NCBI RefSeq assembly: GCF_014279815.1
Contig: NZ_CP047941.1
Coordinates: 620,001 to 684,000 of the forward strand
DNA: 64,000 bases
DNA from: Synechococcus sp. NOUM97013
Lineage (GTDB): Bacteria > Cyanobacteriota > Cyanobacteriia > PCC-6307 > Cyanobiaceae
Reading direction: 5' to 3'
The position numbers and the translations under genes are program-made. Positions 14,349 to 24,600 of this stretch are shown here, piece after piece. A model generated the notes under the pieces. The model was not told the DNA's origin. It saw nothing but the letters and a program-made list of their open reading frames with translations, and searched no databases. Every line of letters begins with the position of its first letter. The stretch's first letter is position 1.

Positions 14349-16307
14349 ATGAATCCGGCTGTCTCGGGCGCCCTGCTCTTGCTCCTGGCCTGCATGGGGG
14401 CGGCTCAGGTGCGACTGCCAGCGCAAGGTATTGCGCTGGCAGTCGTGCTCGCGTTGGGGTTGGCTGGCTGGGCACGCCGTTGGACGCGAACCCCTCAGCA
14501 GCTCCTCGCTTTCGCCGTGGTGCTCGGTCTGGCCAGCAGCCGATGCGGGATGGCCTCGGTGCCTCGGCCCCAGATCGGTGATCCGGCTCAACTCATCCCT
14601 GTGGATGGTCCTGCGCCAGTGGTGCAGCTGACTGGTCGCGTCCGCGCTGATGCGCCGGTTCGGGATCACCGTTGCCGTGCGCTGCTGCAGGTCAGCCGCA
14701 TCGATGGCGTGATCCGTCATGGCCGCTCTGAACTCACACTTGAAGCCTGCGAGCAGCCTTTGCTGGAGGGGGCCTGGATCGAGGTTCGCGGACCGCTGAC
14801 GAGGCCCCAGCCATCGGCCCATCCCCTGCTTTCGGATGCCTTCAGGAGACTGGCTGCTCAGGGGTGTTGGAGTCGTCTGCGAACCGACGCCATCCGGTTG
14901 TTGCGTCAGGACGCGACTCCCCTCGCCGATGCACGCCGCCGTATCGCCCGCTGTTTCATCGAAATCGCAGGTGAAGAGCGAGGCAGTCTGCTGGCGGCGC
15001 TGGTTCTCGGCAGTGCTCAGGTGTCTTTGCCTGAGAGCTTGCGTGACGGGTTCCGGGTTGCTGGGTTATCCCATGCCCTGGCGGCGTCAGGTTTTCATCT
15101 GTCCGTGTTGCTGGGCACCACATTGGTCTGCACGCGTCGCTGGCCAGCACCGTCTCGGTTGGGAGCTGGTGTGGCGGCCATGGTTCTGTTTCTGGCCTTG
15201 GCGGGTGCCCAGGCTTCGGTGGTGCGCGCGGTGCTGATGGGCGCTGCGGCGTTACTGATTCGAGAGCGTGGTTATCGCAGCCGCCCCCTTGGTGTTCTGC
15301 TGATCACCCTGGTGGTGATGCTCTTGGTGCATCCGGCCTGGGCACGCTCGATCGGCTTTCAACTCAGTGCCGCTGCTACCGCCGGTCTGCTGATCTCCGC
15401 TGCCCCCATCGAACAGCAGTTGCGCAGCTGCTGCCCGTCGTTTGTCGCGCGTTTGGCTCCTCCTCTGGCCGTGCCGGTGGCGGCCTTGTTGTGGACGCTG
15501 CCCCTGCAGTTGTTCCACTTCGGAGCCGTTCCTCTGTATGCCCTCCTGAGCAATCTTCTGGCGGCTCCTCTGCTGTCACCACTCACCCTGGCGTCGATGT
15601 TGATGGCCTTGATGGTGTTGCTCCTGCCGGCATCGATCACAGCACTGCTGTTGCCTGGGTTGATCTGGCCTGTGCAGCAGCTGGCAGAAGTGCTGATCGC
15701 GTTGGTGTTGTGGATTCGTCACTGGCCCTGGGCCCAGCTGTTAACCGGTCGAATGCCGTCATGGCTGCTGTTGTTGTTGCTCCCGGCCTGTCTGCCCTGG
15801 GTGTTGCCTGCCCTGCGGCGCTGGCGTTGGCGCCTGGCGCCGTTCCTTCTGGTGGTGGCGTGCGTTCAGGCTGGATTGAGGTTGCAGGATCGTTGGATCC
15901 ACGTGGAGCAATGGGGGCGTCAGTGGCTGCTGCTCCGTCATCGCGGCAGGGCTGCGCTCCTGGCGACCCATGGCGATGCTCTCAGTTGCCATCAGGCGGG
16001 ACGGCTGAGTCATGGGATGGGGCATCTGCGTTTGGATTGGGTGGCCGTTCTGGATCCCGTTGGGACGGAGCAGCGGGCCTGTTGGAGCGCGATCACCCAC
16101 ACCCTGCAGGCGGAACAACAGGGCCGACTGCCATTGGTGCAGGGTCAGCGCCTACAGAGTGATGGCTTGAGCCTCGCCCTCGCGGATCCGCATGGGCGCA
16201 CCTTGCGTGTGGTGGTTGGGCCGCGAATCAAGGTTCTGCGCCGATCGGATTTGCAATCGGTCCGCGTGCCACCCCGAGGAGCAGACGAGGGCGTGCATCT
16301 ACAATGA
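14349..16307 (+). CDS. comEC: ComEC/Rec2-family DNA uptake channel protein
   Basis: This 652-residue protein has an N-terminal soluble OB-like part after the first membrane segments (about 85-190, with LTGRVRADAPVRDHRC), then the competence membrane domain. That domain includes EERGSLLAALVLGSAQVSL and SHALAASGFHLSVLLG and many hydrophobic helices to about residue 500. The C-terminal 130 residues correspond in place to the metallo-hydrolase domain of full ComEC, but no HxHxDH motif is seen, so the nuclease-like part looks degenerate or absent. It imports single-stranded DNA across the inner membrane in competent bacteria. It follows glyQ by 39 bases. Confidence 0.88.
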   Translation: MNPAVSGALLLLLACMGAAQVRLPAQGIALAVVLALGLAGWARRWTRTPQQLLAFAVVLGLASSRCGMASVPRPQIGDPAQLIPVDGPAPVVQLTGRVRADAPVRDHRCRALLQVSRIDGVIRHGRSELTLEACEQPLLEGAWIEVRGPLTRPQPSAHPLLSDAFRRLAAQGCWSRLRTDAIRLLRQDATPLADARRRIARCFIEIAGEERGSLLAALVLGSAQVSLPESLRDGFRVAGLSHALAASGFHLSVLLGTTLVCTRRWPAPSRLGAGVAAMVLFLALAGAQASVVRAVLMGAAALLIRERGYRSRPLGVLLITLVVMLLVHPAWARSIGFQLSAAATAGLLISAAPIEQQLRSCCPSFVARLAPPLAVPVAALLWTLPLQLFHFGAVPLYALLSNLLAAPLLSPLTLASMLMALMVLLLPASITALLLPGLIWPVQQLAEVLIALVLWIRHWPWAQLLTGRMPSWLLLLLLPACLPWVLPALRRWRWRLAPFLLVVACVQAGLRLQDRWIHVEQWGRQWLLLRHRGRAALLATHGDALSCHQAGRLSHGMGHLRLDWVAVLDPVGTEQRACWSAITHTLQAEQQGRLPLVQGQRLQSDGLSLALADPHGRTLRVVVGPRIKVLRRSDLQSVRVPPRGADEGVHLQ

Positions 16308-16326
16308 AGCTGCGCTTATTGCGCAA

Positions 16327-16413
16327 GGAGAGGTGGCAGAGTCCGGTTGATTGCGCACGACTCGAAATCGTGTAGGGGTCACACCCTCGTGGGTTCGAAT
16401 CCCACCCTCTCCG
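16327..16413 (+). tRNA. tRNA-Ser (anticodon CGA)
   Basis: The acceptor GGAGAGG pairs with CCTCTCC, the discriminator is G, the anticodon stem CACGA/TCGTG encloses CTCGAAA (CGA), a long variable arm is present and the T-loop is TTCGAAT. Length 87 nt is normal for class II serine tRNA. No CCA is encoded. The AT-rich island begins immediately after its 3' end. Confidence 0.95.
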
Positions 16414-16532
16414 TTTTAAATTTCCTGAATACGCATTTTTTAATGTTTTGTAACTTTTTTGTTGCGTGGGCTCTTCAATCGCATGAAAGTGAAGTCAAAC
16501 AAAACAATTCATCTGTTAAATAGGATCTATCA

Positions 16533-17306
16533 ATGGCAAATGTTGGCTTCTGGCGAAAGGTAAAGTATCGCCTCAGTTCGCGAATGGAGAAATATACTTT
16601 CTCACCTGATTCCAAAAATGATCCACTTCGTTCTCAAAAGGGTCAGCTCAGATTTGTTTTGGAAAATGTGTTCAATTACGCCAAAAATGGGCTTCATCGA
16701 AATGGATATTTTGTGGATCTTGCGGCAGCTCATCCAAAACGATTTAGTAATACTTTCTTTTTAGAGAAGAAGCTAGGTTGGCGAGGCATCTTGATCGATG
16801 CGAATCCTTACTTTACAAAACTACTGCGTGAAAACAGGACCAGTCAGGTATTTGAGTGCGCAATCACTTCGTCAAATGAAACTCTTGTTGATTTCCGTAT
16901 TGATAATGGTGAGCTTGGAGGAATTGTAGGGGATGCGTTTGATAACAGCTACTCCATAAGAGGAGGTGAGTTAAAGTCTGCAAAGATTATAAAGGTCAAG
17001 ACTAGAACTTTAGAGTCAATACTAGATGAAGCCAACGCGCCTGCAGTAATAGATTATCTTTCTCTTGACATTGAAGGAGCTGAATATGAGGCTCTTAAAA
17101 CTTTTGATTTCTCCAAGTATAGGTTTAGATGCATGACGGTTGAGTGCCCTCCACTCGACTTAGATTTGCTTCTCGATAGCCATGGCTATGTACAAGTTCA
17201 GCATAGTAAATATGATACATTTTATATCCATAAATCTCAAATATCAGAAGCTTGTCTTGATAATTGTAATCCTCATTTTTTTGCAACGCCAGCAAAAGAT
17301 TGGTAG
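16533..17306 (+). CDS. FkbM-family SAM-dependent methyltransferase
   Basis: This 257-residue protein carries family features: YFVDLAAAHPKRFSNTFFLE (SAM-binding start), GWRGILIDANPYFTKLL, and the conserved VIDYLSLDIEGAEYEALK. The family methylates hydroxyl groups of sugars, lipids or polyketides, and in picocyanobacterial islands such genes usually accompany surface-glycan functions. Strongly AT-rich. It stands alone, with about 120 bases of AT-rich leader after tRNA-Ser and no operon partner. Confidence 0.85.
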   Translation: MANVGFWRKVKYRLSSRMEKYTFSPDSKNDPLRSQKGQLRFVLENVFNYAKNGLHRNGYFVDLAAAHPKRFSNTFFLEKKLGWRGILIDANPYFTKLLRENRTSQVFECAITSSNETLVDFRIDNGELGGIVGDAFDNSYSIRGGELKSAKIIKVKTRTLESILDEANAPAVIDYLSLDIEGAEYEALKTFDFSKYRFRCMTVECPPLDLDLLLDSHGYVQVQHSKYDTFYIHKSQISEACLDNCNPHFFATPAKDW

Positions 17307-18024
17307 CATTTAGGGGTAAATATTCATTTAATTTTTTTAAGTTTTCACGCAACATATATGAAGCTAATAATTTTGTTCTCGGCTAGTAAGCAATTAGAGA
17401 ATTTTTGCGTACTTTTTCAGCGAGTACCAAGCCTTCTGTAGATCTACTCTTTCATGTCATTCATAAATTATACTACTTGAATTACCTGCTTTACACTCAT
17501 AAAAACTATTCTCAACGATTGAAAATCCATTTGTTCAAAAGTCTAAATTCTCCAAAAGACTATCATAAGCCCGAAAACCTTAATTGATTTTTCATCATCG
17601 AATATATTTGCTAAGAATCTTTAGTCTCTATGACTGCTACATTGGCAACCAATATTTAAAAGTAAGCATAAATTGAATCAAATAAAGTTGCGATTAGAAT
17701 GAATAGCTATAAGCCCTGGAACGCGCAAAGACTAATATTATTTTGTATATCTGTGGACCAGAAAAGATATTTGCAGGATTTGAGTTCTTGTGACTCTTTT
17801 TTTCGTTGCTTTTGGCCCATAATTATAGTTGACAAATACGATTCATATCTGTGAGTATTTAAATATAATTAAAGATAAGTGACTTTGTCAAACTTTACCA
17901 CCTCTGCAATGGCGTTGATGATTTGACCAGATAGCGTTTAATACTAATCTACTACAATCAACAATAAAAAATTATTTAAATTAAATCTAAAATGCATCGC
18001 GAAGATAATTGAATACATAAGAAA
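17307..18024. other. Gene-free AT-rich stretch
   Basis: About 720 bases with frequent stops in all frames. A 60-codon plus-strand frame at 17405 has skewed composition and no ribosome site. No tRNA, strong hairpin or clear repeat was noticed. It may be decayed sequence. Confidence 0.5.
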
Positions 18025-18954
18025 CTAACCTTCGATTTCATAATTGCTCCTGCTCATCAACAGTAAATCATTGTTTTTGAAATTCAATGCATACTTTGCC
18101 AGCCCAACTAATGATCTTTGAATGTTGACTCGATTCCGGTTGGCATAAATTGGCGATGATTTGAATCTTCGGAGATTTTTATTTGTATTTAAAACATCGA
18201 GCTGATAATCTTTTGATGAGAACTCAGATGATTTACCTCGGCCTCCTCTTTTGTAAGTGACTGGATAGTAATGCGCTGTTAATGATTTCCTGGAATGTCC
18301 TTCTGTCCTTTGATTTGATGAACCATGCAAAAGAGAAGGATGCCAGAACAATACATCCCCTTTTTTGAGATGAATAGGCTTACACTTGAATTCTTGACTT
18401 AGGTCATTTGACCATTTTATGAACGCATCATGATCAAGACTTTTCCAGTAATCCGGCTTAACATACTCGCTAAGGTGTGAACCGGGATATACGTGAAACT
18501 CACCACCATTTCCATCGATATCTTCTAGAGCAATCCATGCTGCAATTAAACTTCCCATTGGGTCAGTATCCAAGTACCAAGTATCTATATGATCAATAGT
18601 TCCAGTTGATTTGTCAAAAAACATATTTTGCCACATGCAAAAATCTATAGTTTTGCCGTGAATCTCTTGTAGACAAGCTTCAATCCTATTTGATAAAAGA
18701 ATATTTTTGCCGTTAATAGAAAGTAATGGCGACCATATCAAATCTGTAAAATTCTCCAATGATTTTTCTAGTAAACCATATTTATCAAGGTCTTGGTTCA
18801 CTCTTCTCCAATTGTGATTTGATTGACTGTAATAGAGACCATTACTTATCTTGAATTTTTCAAACGAATCAAGAAGATTTGATATTTCTTTGACGTCTAC
18901 TAGTCCTTTTTGAATGCAGTATCCGTATTTTTGAAAATGATTAAAGAGATTCAT
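18025..18954 (-). CDS. Phytanoyl-CoA dioxygenase (PhyH) family protein
   Basis: This 309-residue protein shows the facial triad of Fe(II)/2-oxoglutarate oxygenases: H-x-D in TIDHIDTWYLD and the distal His in FWHPSLLHGSSNQR, with the downstream Arg for 2-oxoglutarate. Between them, GSLIAAWIALEDIDGNGGEF is typical of the PhyH family. Members hydroxylate diverse small molecules, lipids or sugar derivatives; the substrate here is unknown. AT-rich and isolated, surrounded by gene-free sequence on both sides. Confidence 0.85.
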   Translation of the reverse strand: MNLFNHFQKYGYCIQKGLVDVKEISNLLDSFEKFKISNGLYYSQSNHNWRRVNQDLDKYGLLEKSLENFTDLIWSPLLSINGKNILLSNRIEACLQEIHGKTIDFCMWQNMFFDKSTGTIDHIDTWYLDTDPMGSLIAAWIALEDIDGNGGEFHVYPGSHLSEYVKPDYWKSLDHDAFIKWSNDLSQEFKCKPIHLKKGDVLFWHPSLLHGSSNQRTEGHSRKSLTAHYYPVTYKRGGRGKSSEFSSKDYQLDVLNTNKNLRRFKSSPIYANRNRVNIQRSLVGLAKYALNFKNNDLLLMSRSNYEIEG

Positions 18955-20236
18955 CGGATAGTGTATTATAAAAAATCATATTAAAGCATATTGATTGCTA
19001 GCTGTCAATCAACTTCTTCGCTCAATCTGTCAAATTGCCTGAATATTTAACATTGTAATTGTTTGTCTTGTAAATAGAGGTTTTCCTGGCAATTAATAAT
19101 AGATTTAATAGAAGCCAAGACATAGAACTCATATTTAATAAATATATATTCGATGATAGGTTATTTGTTGGTTTTCTACTGACGATGCAATGCAAAGGAG
19201 TTGCTTAGTGATAATATTTTAGAGGAAAATTTAAAGACGATTTTTAATCAAGCTTGCAATTGTAACTAGTGTGCATCTAATGCAGCAGAGTTAGCAGGGA
19301 TCATTTGCTCAGGTTGCAGGCTCTTTAGTGGAAAAAGTGTTTATCTTGAGAAACTAATTCTCATTTAATTCAATCTAGTTTACTGATCTTTCTGATTCCA
19401 AGAATATATATCAAGTTTTATCCCTTAAAAGTTGCTTATGGCAATAAGTTACAAATATGATTAAAGTTTTTTATTTTCGAGAAGCCCTTGACCACAACCT
19501 AAATCGAGATTGTAATTTTTTTCTTTGACAGGAGAGGTTGGCTACATATAATGTATAATTATAAAAATTAATTACTCTTTTGTCGATTGTAATCGTATTA
19601 TTGCAATTGCTTTGGTGGCTGCTCTTTGGAGGTTTGTAATTAAAGGAGTGAAAAACAATAGGACTGTATTTTAGTGATAATTTATTTGGTTTTTCAGGAT
19701 AATTGCCTCCCAATTATTTATGTAATGCACAAATGAAAATCGTTGGTGCTTCTGCAGCTTCAGTTGCTTAAGTCAACTTGTTTAATTTGTGTTAAATAAA
19801 AAGCTTTTTTTATAAGTTTTCTATGCTGTGCTATTCCTGCAGCCATGCGGTACACTAATGGCTTCTGTTAAAGTAATACTACAATAGAGAATAATTTCAT
19901 GACGAGACTTTATTTGCCAGTAATTATTTAATTAAAATACTCTTTAATTTTTGCATTTATTCAAATAGCTTGATATGTAATGTTTACTGCTGAATTTGGA
20001 TAAGTCCACGATTTTATAGTATTGTTTTTACTGGAGAAGTGTGCTCGGCTTTCAGTTGTGATTAGTAAGCCTGGTTGAATGCAAAGCATTGGTTAAAAAA
20101 TCCCAAACTATGCCATCTATTCGGTATTAATTGTATAAATTTAGTACGGGTTTGAGTGGACCTTATCCTGAAAAACAGGATTGCTTCTTCTCAATCGCTA
20201 ATGCAAAACCCCTGATCATTAATCGATTCTGTTGAG
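18955..20236. other. Long gene-free AT-rich stretch
   Basis: Nearly 1.3 kb with no frame that has protein-like composition plus a start site; the longest (80 codons, minus, 19471-19713) looks random. No RNA gene was recognised. The last 150 bases should contain the promoter of the oxidase cluster that begins at 20237. Either decayed genes or an extended regulatory region could explain it. Confidence 0.5.
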
Positions 20237-21487
20237 ATGACTCATCTGACCGAAATGAAAGAGCCTTCCTACGATTACTTAGGGGTGATTGCAGCTTCAT
20301 CTGCTTTGGCTATCGGGGTAGGCCTGCAGAGGACAGAATTAGCTGTTCTTGGCAATATGATGGTTGAAGCTAAGTGGATTAATTCAGACAATATTGGACA
20401 ACTTGTAGGATTAAATTTAGCGGGATACCTTGCTGGATGTGTTCACCAAACAAGGATTAAACGTGAGGATCAGTCCCTTCGAATGATTCGAATTGCACTT
20501 GTTGTTTGTGTTCTCATATTTTTTATTGAACCGTTATTCCCATCCATGGGATGGAATACGATATGGCGCCTCGTTTCTGGTTGGGGTTGTGCACACTTAG
20601 TGACAGGGTTGCCTGGTTTCGGCACACGAAAACTACATCCTGATCAAAAGAGATTGGCGATGGGGATTATTTTTGCAGGTGCAGGGATAGCACCGCTTCT
20701 AGACTCTGTGATGCTCCCACTTTTTGTTAAAAGCTCGCCAGTTGCAGCTTGGGATTTTACCGGCCTATTCTCCATACTTTTTGCAATTCCAATTTGGTTG
20801 TTGATTTCTAGAGGATTAGCAGAAGAGAGAGAAGTAAAGTTGTCTAATCAAACGGATAACAACTCATCTTCATCATCTTCTCAAGATCATGCAAATGGAG
20901 GTGGAAGTGTCTCAGGAGCAGTTAACTGGTCTCCCGCATTGAAAATATTTGCACTGACAACACTTCTTTATGGTGCCTCCCAAGTTTCAATTTTAACCTA
21001 TCAGCCATTATACGTCACTTCAGTTTTTAAAGTATCAACTGAAGTCGCAAGTAATTCATTCGCTTTGGTTGGGTTTGGGTATACCTTAGGTGCCATCATC
21101 GCGGGATTAGTACCAAAGAAGATTCCAACAGATTCAGTTCTACTGGCTTCTGTTGTGATTGGAACGTTTGGAACTTGTCTATTTGTCTTTTCGCGAGTAC
21201 TTTCTATTGTTAATTTTGGAGCATTTCTTTTCGCTTTTTGGAACGGTGCATACATTGGATTAATCGTCGCTCGTCTCACAGAAGTTGTTGGTCCTCATGT
21301 CGTCCGACCTGCATGGGCCTTATTCAGCTTTTTGTTGAGCATTGGATTTGTATCAATGACATTCATCGCTGGATACATATCAACCTTTTCTGTGCCTTTG
21401 ATTTTTTATGTTGGCCTTGCACTTGTCGTGATTAATCTCATTCTCATGTCAATCACTGCGTACTCGTTCAAGAAGCAGAATCTCTAG
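20237..21487 (+). CDS. MFS transporter, YbfB/YjiJ-like
   Basis: This 416-residue protein has about twelve hydrophobic helices and a hydrophilic Ser/Asn-rich central loop (around residues 205-230) between two six-helix halves. N-terminal features AIGVGLQRTELAVLGNMM and WRLVSGWGCAHLVTGLPGF resemble the YbfB/YjiJ group of the major facilitator superfamily, with unknown substrates. It is 115 bases upstream of the giant oxidase gene in the same direction, so it probably exports the substrate or product of the cluster, or takes up its substrate. Confidence 0.8.
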   Translation: MTHLTEMKEPSYDYLGVIAASSALAIGVGLQRTELAVLGNMMVEAKWINSDNIGQLVGLNLAGYLAGCVHQTRIKREDQSLRMIRIALVVCVLIFFIEPLFPSMGWNTIWRLVSGWGCAHLVTGLPGFGTRKLHPDQKRLAMGIIFAGAGIAPLLDSVMLPLFVKSSPVAAWDFTGLFSILFAIPIWLLISRGLAEEREVKLSNQTDNNSSSSSSQDHANGGGSVSGAVNWSPALKIFALTTLLYGASQVSILTYQPLYVTSVFKVSTEVASNSFALVGFGYTLGAIIAGLVPKKIPTDSVLLASVVIGTFGTCLFVFSRVLSIVNFGAFLFAFWNGAYIGLIVARLTEVVGPHVVRPAWALFSFLLSIGFVSMTFIAGYISTFSVPLIFYVGLALVVINLILMSITAYSFKKQNL

Positions 21488-21602
21488 TTCTCAAAGAAAA
21501 GAGTTTTTGAACTAACTTTATTAACTTCTTAAGTCATGATTAAATCAAGTGATTAAAGATTAATGCTGGCTACGGTTAGATTATTCACTGTGATTTCTAG
21601 TT

Positions 21603-24600
21603 GTGAGTCAGTTTCGCATCGGCTCCCTCTACCCTGTCGACCGTGACGGGATCCCAAATGTATTTTTATCATCTGGATATAGCCTCGGACAGGATAGTAA
21701 TGGATTTTATATCAGCGAAAATGGTTCGAGTAACGGTTCTCTTAAGGCTCAGCTAGAAATTACGACAGATCCGGTTGATATTAAAAATGTAAGCGCTTTT
21801 ATTACTGATTGGCTCGTCCCTCAATTAACAAACAAGGATGATGAAAGTAGTATATTCAATCAATATCTGAAATCGATAACAAGTACTCCACCTTCGGGTG
21901 GATGGGGTGTTTATCCCAATAATGAGCTCTTGGAAGCACTTAGTTATATCGGTTATAGAGGTTATGGTTACGATCAAGCGGCTAACCAAACAGGTTTCTG
22001 GGCAGAAACATCCACGCCGTCTGGCTTGCTGTATCAGGAGGTATTGAAAAAGGACAATTATTTTCCTGAAGAGCTGTGGAGTAACGACAAGAAGATTGAT
22101 ACGATCTTATCTGATTTTGATAGTAATGCCCTTCTCAAAAATTTGGCGGTAATGAGTGGAGCCTCCGAGGAAATACCACCTCTTTGGTATCCATCAATGC
22201 TTTATACCTATGGTTTAAAGGGCAAAGGGACATCCTATCCAGGCCCCGTCTTAATGATTAAGCCTGGTGAGACTTTAGAGCTGGAATTTGATAACAACAT
22301 CAGTATTGCAGGCCTCACAGGAATGCAAGCTCAAATGGCGTCCCTGGTTGAGAATAATTCCTATGGGCTGAATGGCGGCTCGATGGCTGGCGCCATGGAC
22401 AGCACTAATTTTCATATGCATGGTGGTCATGTAACACCTACTGGATTCGGAGATAACGTTGTTAGTCGATATACAACGGGGCAAGATTGGACAACCATTA
22501 TTGATATTCCCGAAGATCATGGCAGAGGTTCTTACTGGTATCACCCCCATTTTCACCCAGCTGTTAATACACAAGTGTATGGCGGTTTATCTGGATTTAT
22601 GCAAGTTGGGGATCCCTTAAGTTTAATCCCTGCATTTAAAGATGTACCTAGAAACTTAGGTGTGATTAAGACGATGCAGGTTGGCATCGATCAAACATCT
22701 GGCGACTATCAACTCGCCGCAGTGAATGGCAATATCCTTGGCACAGAGGGGCTGGCTGCTAATCGGGCTAGTATGTTTACAATTAATGGTGAATATCAAC
22801 CAGAGGTTGATATCAAATCAGGCGGTTGGCAGTCGTTTAGTTTCAGCAATCAAGACAATAATTACTATATGAATATAGCAATGCGCCATCAAAAGGCTGA
22901 TGGTTCTTGGGTTGAGCTTCCACTTTATATTTATGGTGAAGATGGTCATACTTATCCTCAGATTCGCAAAGCGAGTCAGGGTGTATTAGGTTATCAACAA
23001 GCTGAGAATGCTATCAATGCGACTTCATATAAGCAAGCCTCAAATCTGATTTCTTTGCCTTCTGGAAAAAGACTCGATCTATTGGTCTATCTTCCCGCAG
23101 GTAAATCAGAATTGATCAGTGCCTATGGTTTTGAAGATGCAAATGGACAGGAGTTTGGTGTTAATAATCTACGTTGGCAACCCGATAAATATGCAGAGCT
23201 TTCAACTGAAAATACTGACTTTTCTGACCCTAACTCAGGCCCTGGAGCAATTGCTTCGTTTAATGTTAGTAGTGATTCCCCGGATCTAAATACTCAGGTT
23301 CTAGATAACTATATTGAACAGGCAAATCAGCAAATTAATGTTCAAGAAATAAGCCCACAAACAACTAGTGAAGACTATTCCTCGGATGCAATCCCCAGCG
23401 TTAACTTGTTTGAAAAGGATTGGAATCCTACCCGTCAACGCCAGTTCAATTGGCAAATTTTGCAATTAGTTGGTCCTGAAGATCAATGGGATATCCCCAC
23501 TCAAAAAGAAGTTGCTAAACGTGCAGGCACTGACTTCGCTGTCACCAAGCATGAATTGATTCCAACATCTCTCGATAATCCCTGGCTCGGTTATATCAAC
23601 CCTGACCTCATCAATGACCATGTTTTTCCTCAAGGCCCATTGGTGATTGCACAGCTTGGAACTATGGAAGAGTGGTCGCTGCGCAATTGGAATTGGGGCG
23701 GTAAGAGTGTTGCGAATGGTGGTTTCTTCACATCCCATCCCTTCCATATTCATGTTAATGATTATCAAGTCAAGCAAAGTGATAACGAGTTGCCTGATAA
23801 GCGTAATTTAGAAGATGTCACTCAACTTAATTCGTCAGGATATAATTATGTTGATAGTGCAGGAGTTAATTACAAGCTCGACCCACTTGTCGGTGAATTT
23901 GTTGCGATTGACGAGGCTCTGAATCCTAATTCATCGGATGATTTGTATACAACGGGCTATAATGAGACAACAATTAGGATGTTATATCAAGACTTTCTTG
24001 GTACGTATGTCCATCATTGTCACTTGCTCGAGCATGAAGATGCTGGGATGATGCAAGTTGTTTCGGTGATTGAAAACACTGATTCTAGCTGGATTATTCC
24101 TGCCGAATCATTTGGCTTAAACCAGAAAGGTCTTGTTTTACGTGAAGCTGATTCACTTGAACAAGTGACTCTTGATTTACAGCCGGAACTTAGCAATACA
24201 CTTCAGCGAACCCAAGTTGGTGATATCACTAATGACTTTGTTCAGGATATTATCTTGTCATTTGGTGGATTTAATGGCTCTTCTGGACAAGTTCGTATTT
24301 ATGATGGTTCTTCGTTGAAGAAGAATCAAGAAGCTGTTTTACTGTCTTCTTTTAGGCCTTATGAGGATTCAACGTTGTCGCCTTGGGCTTTTAATAGTGA
24401 TTTTACTGGTGATGGAAAGAGAGATTTAATCACTGCAGGATTTGTCAAGTCTCCAGATAAGGATAATCAAGTGAAACTTCCCGATTTGGAACTGATAGGT
24501 TGGCAGGCTAAAGAGACTAACTATGATTGGTCAAATCTATATAGTTACCGTCCTTGGGAAAATGTTGCTGATGCAAGTTCTATCCTGCTATCTAGTGATT

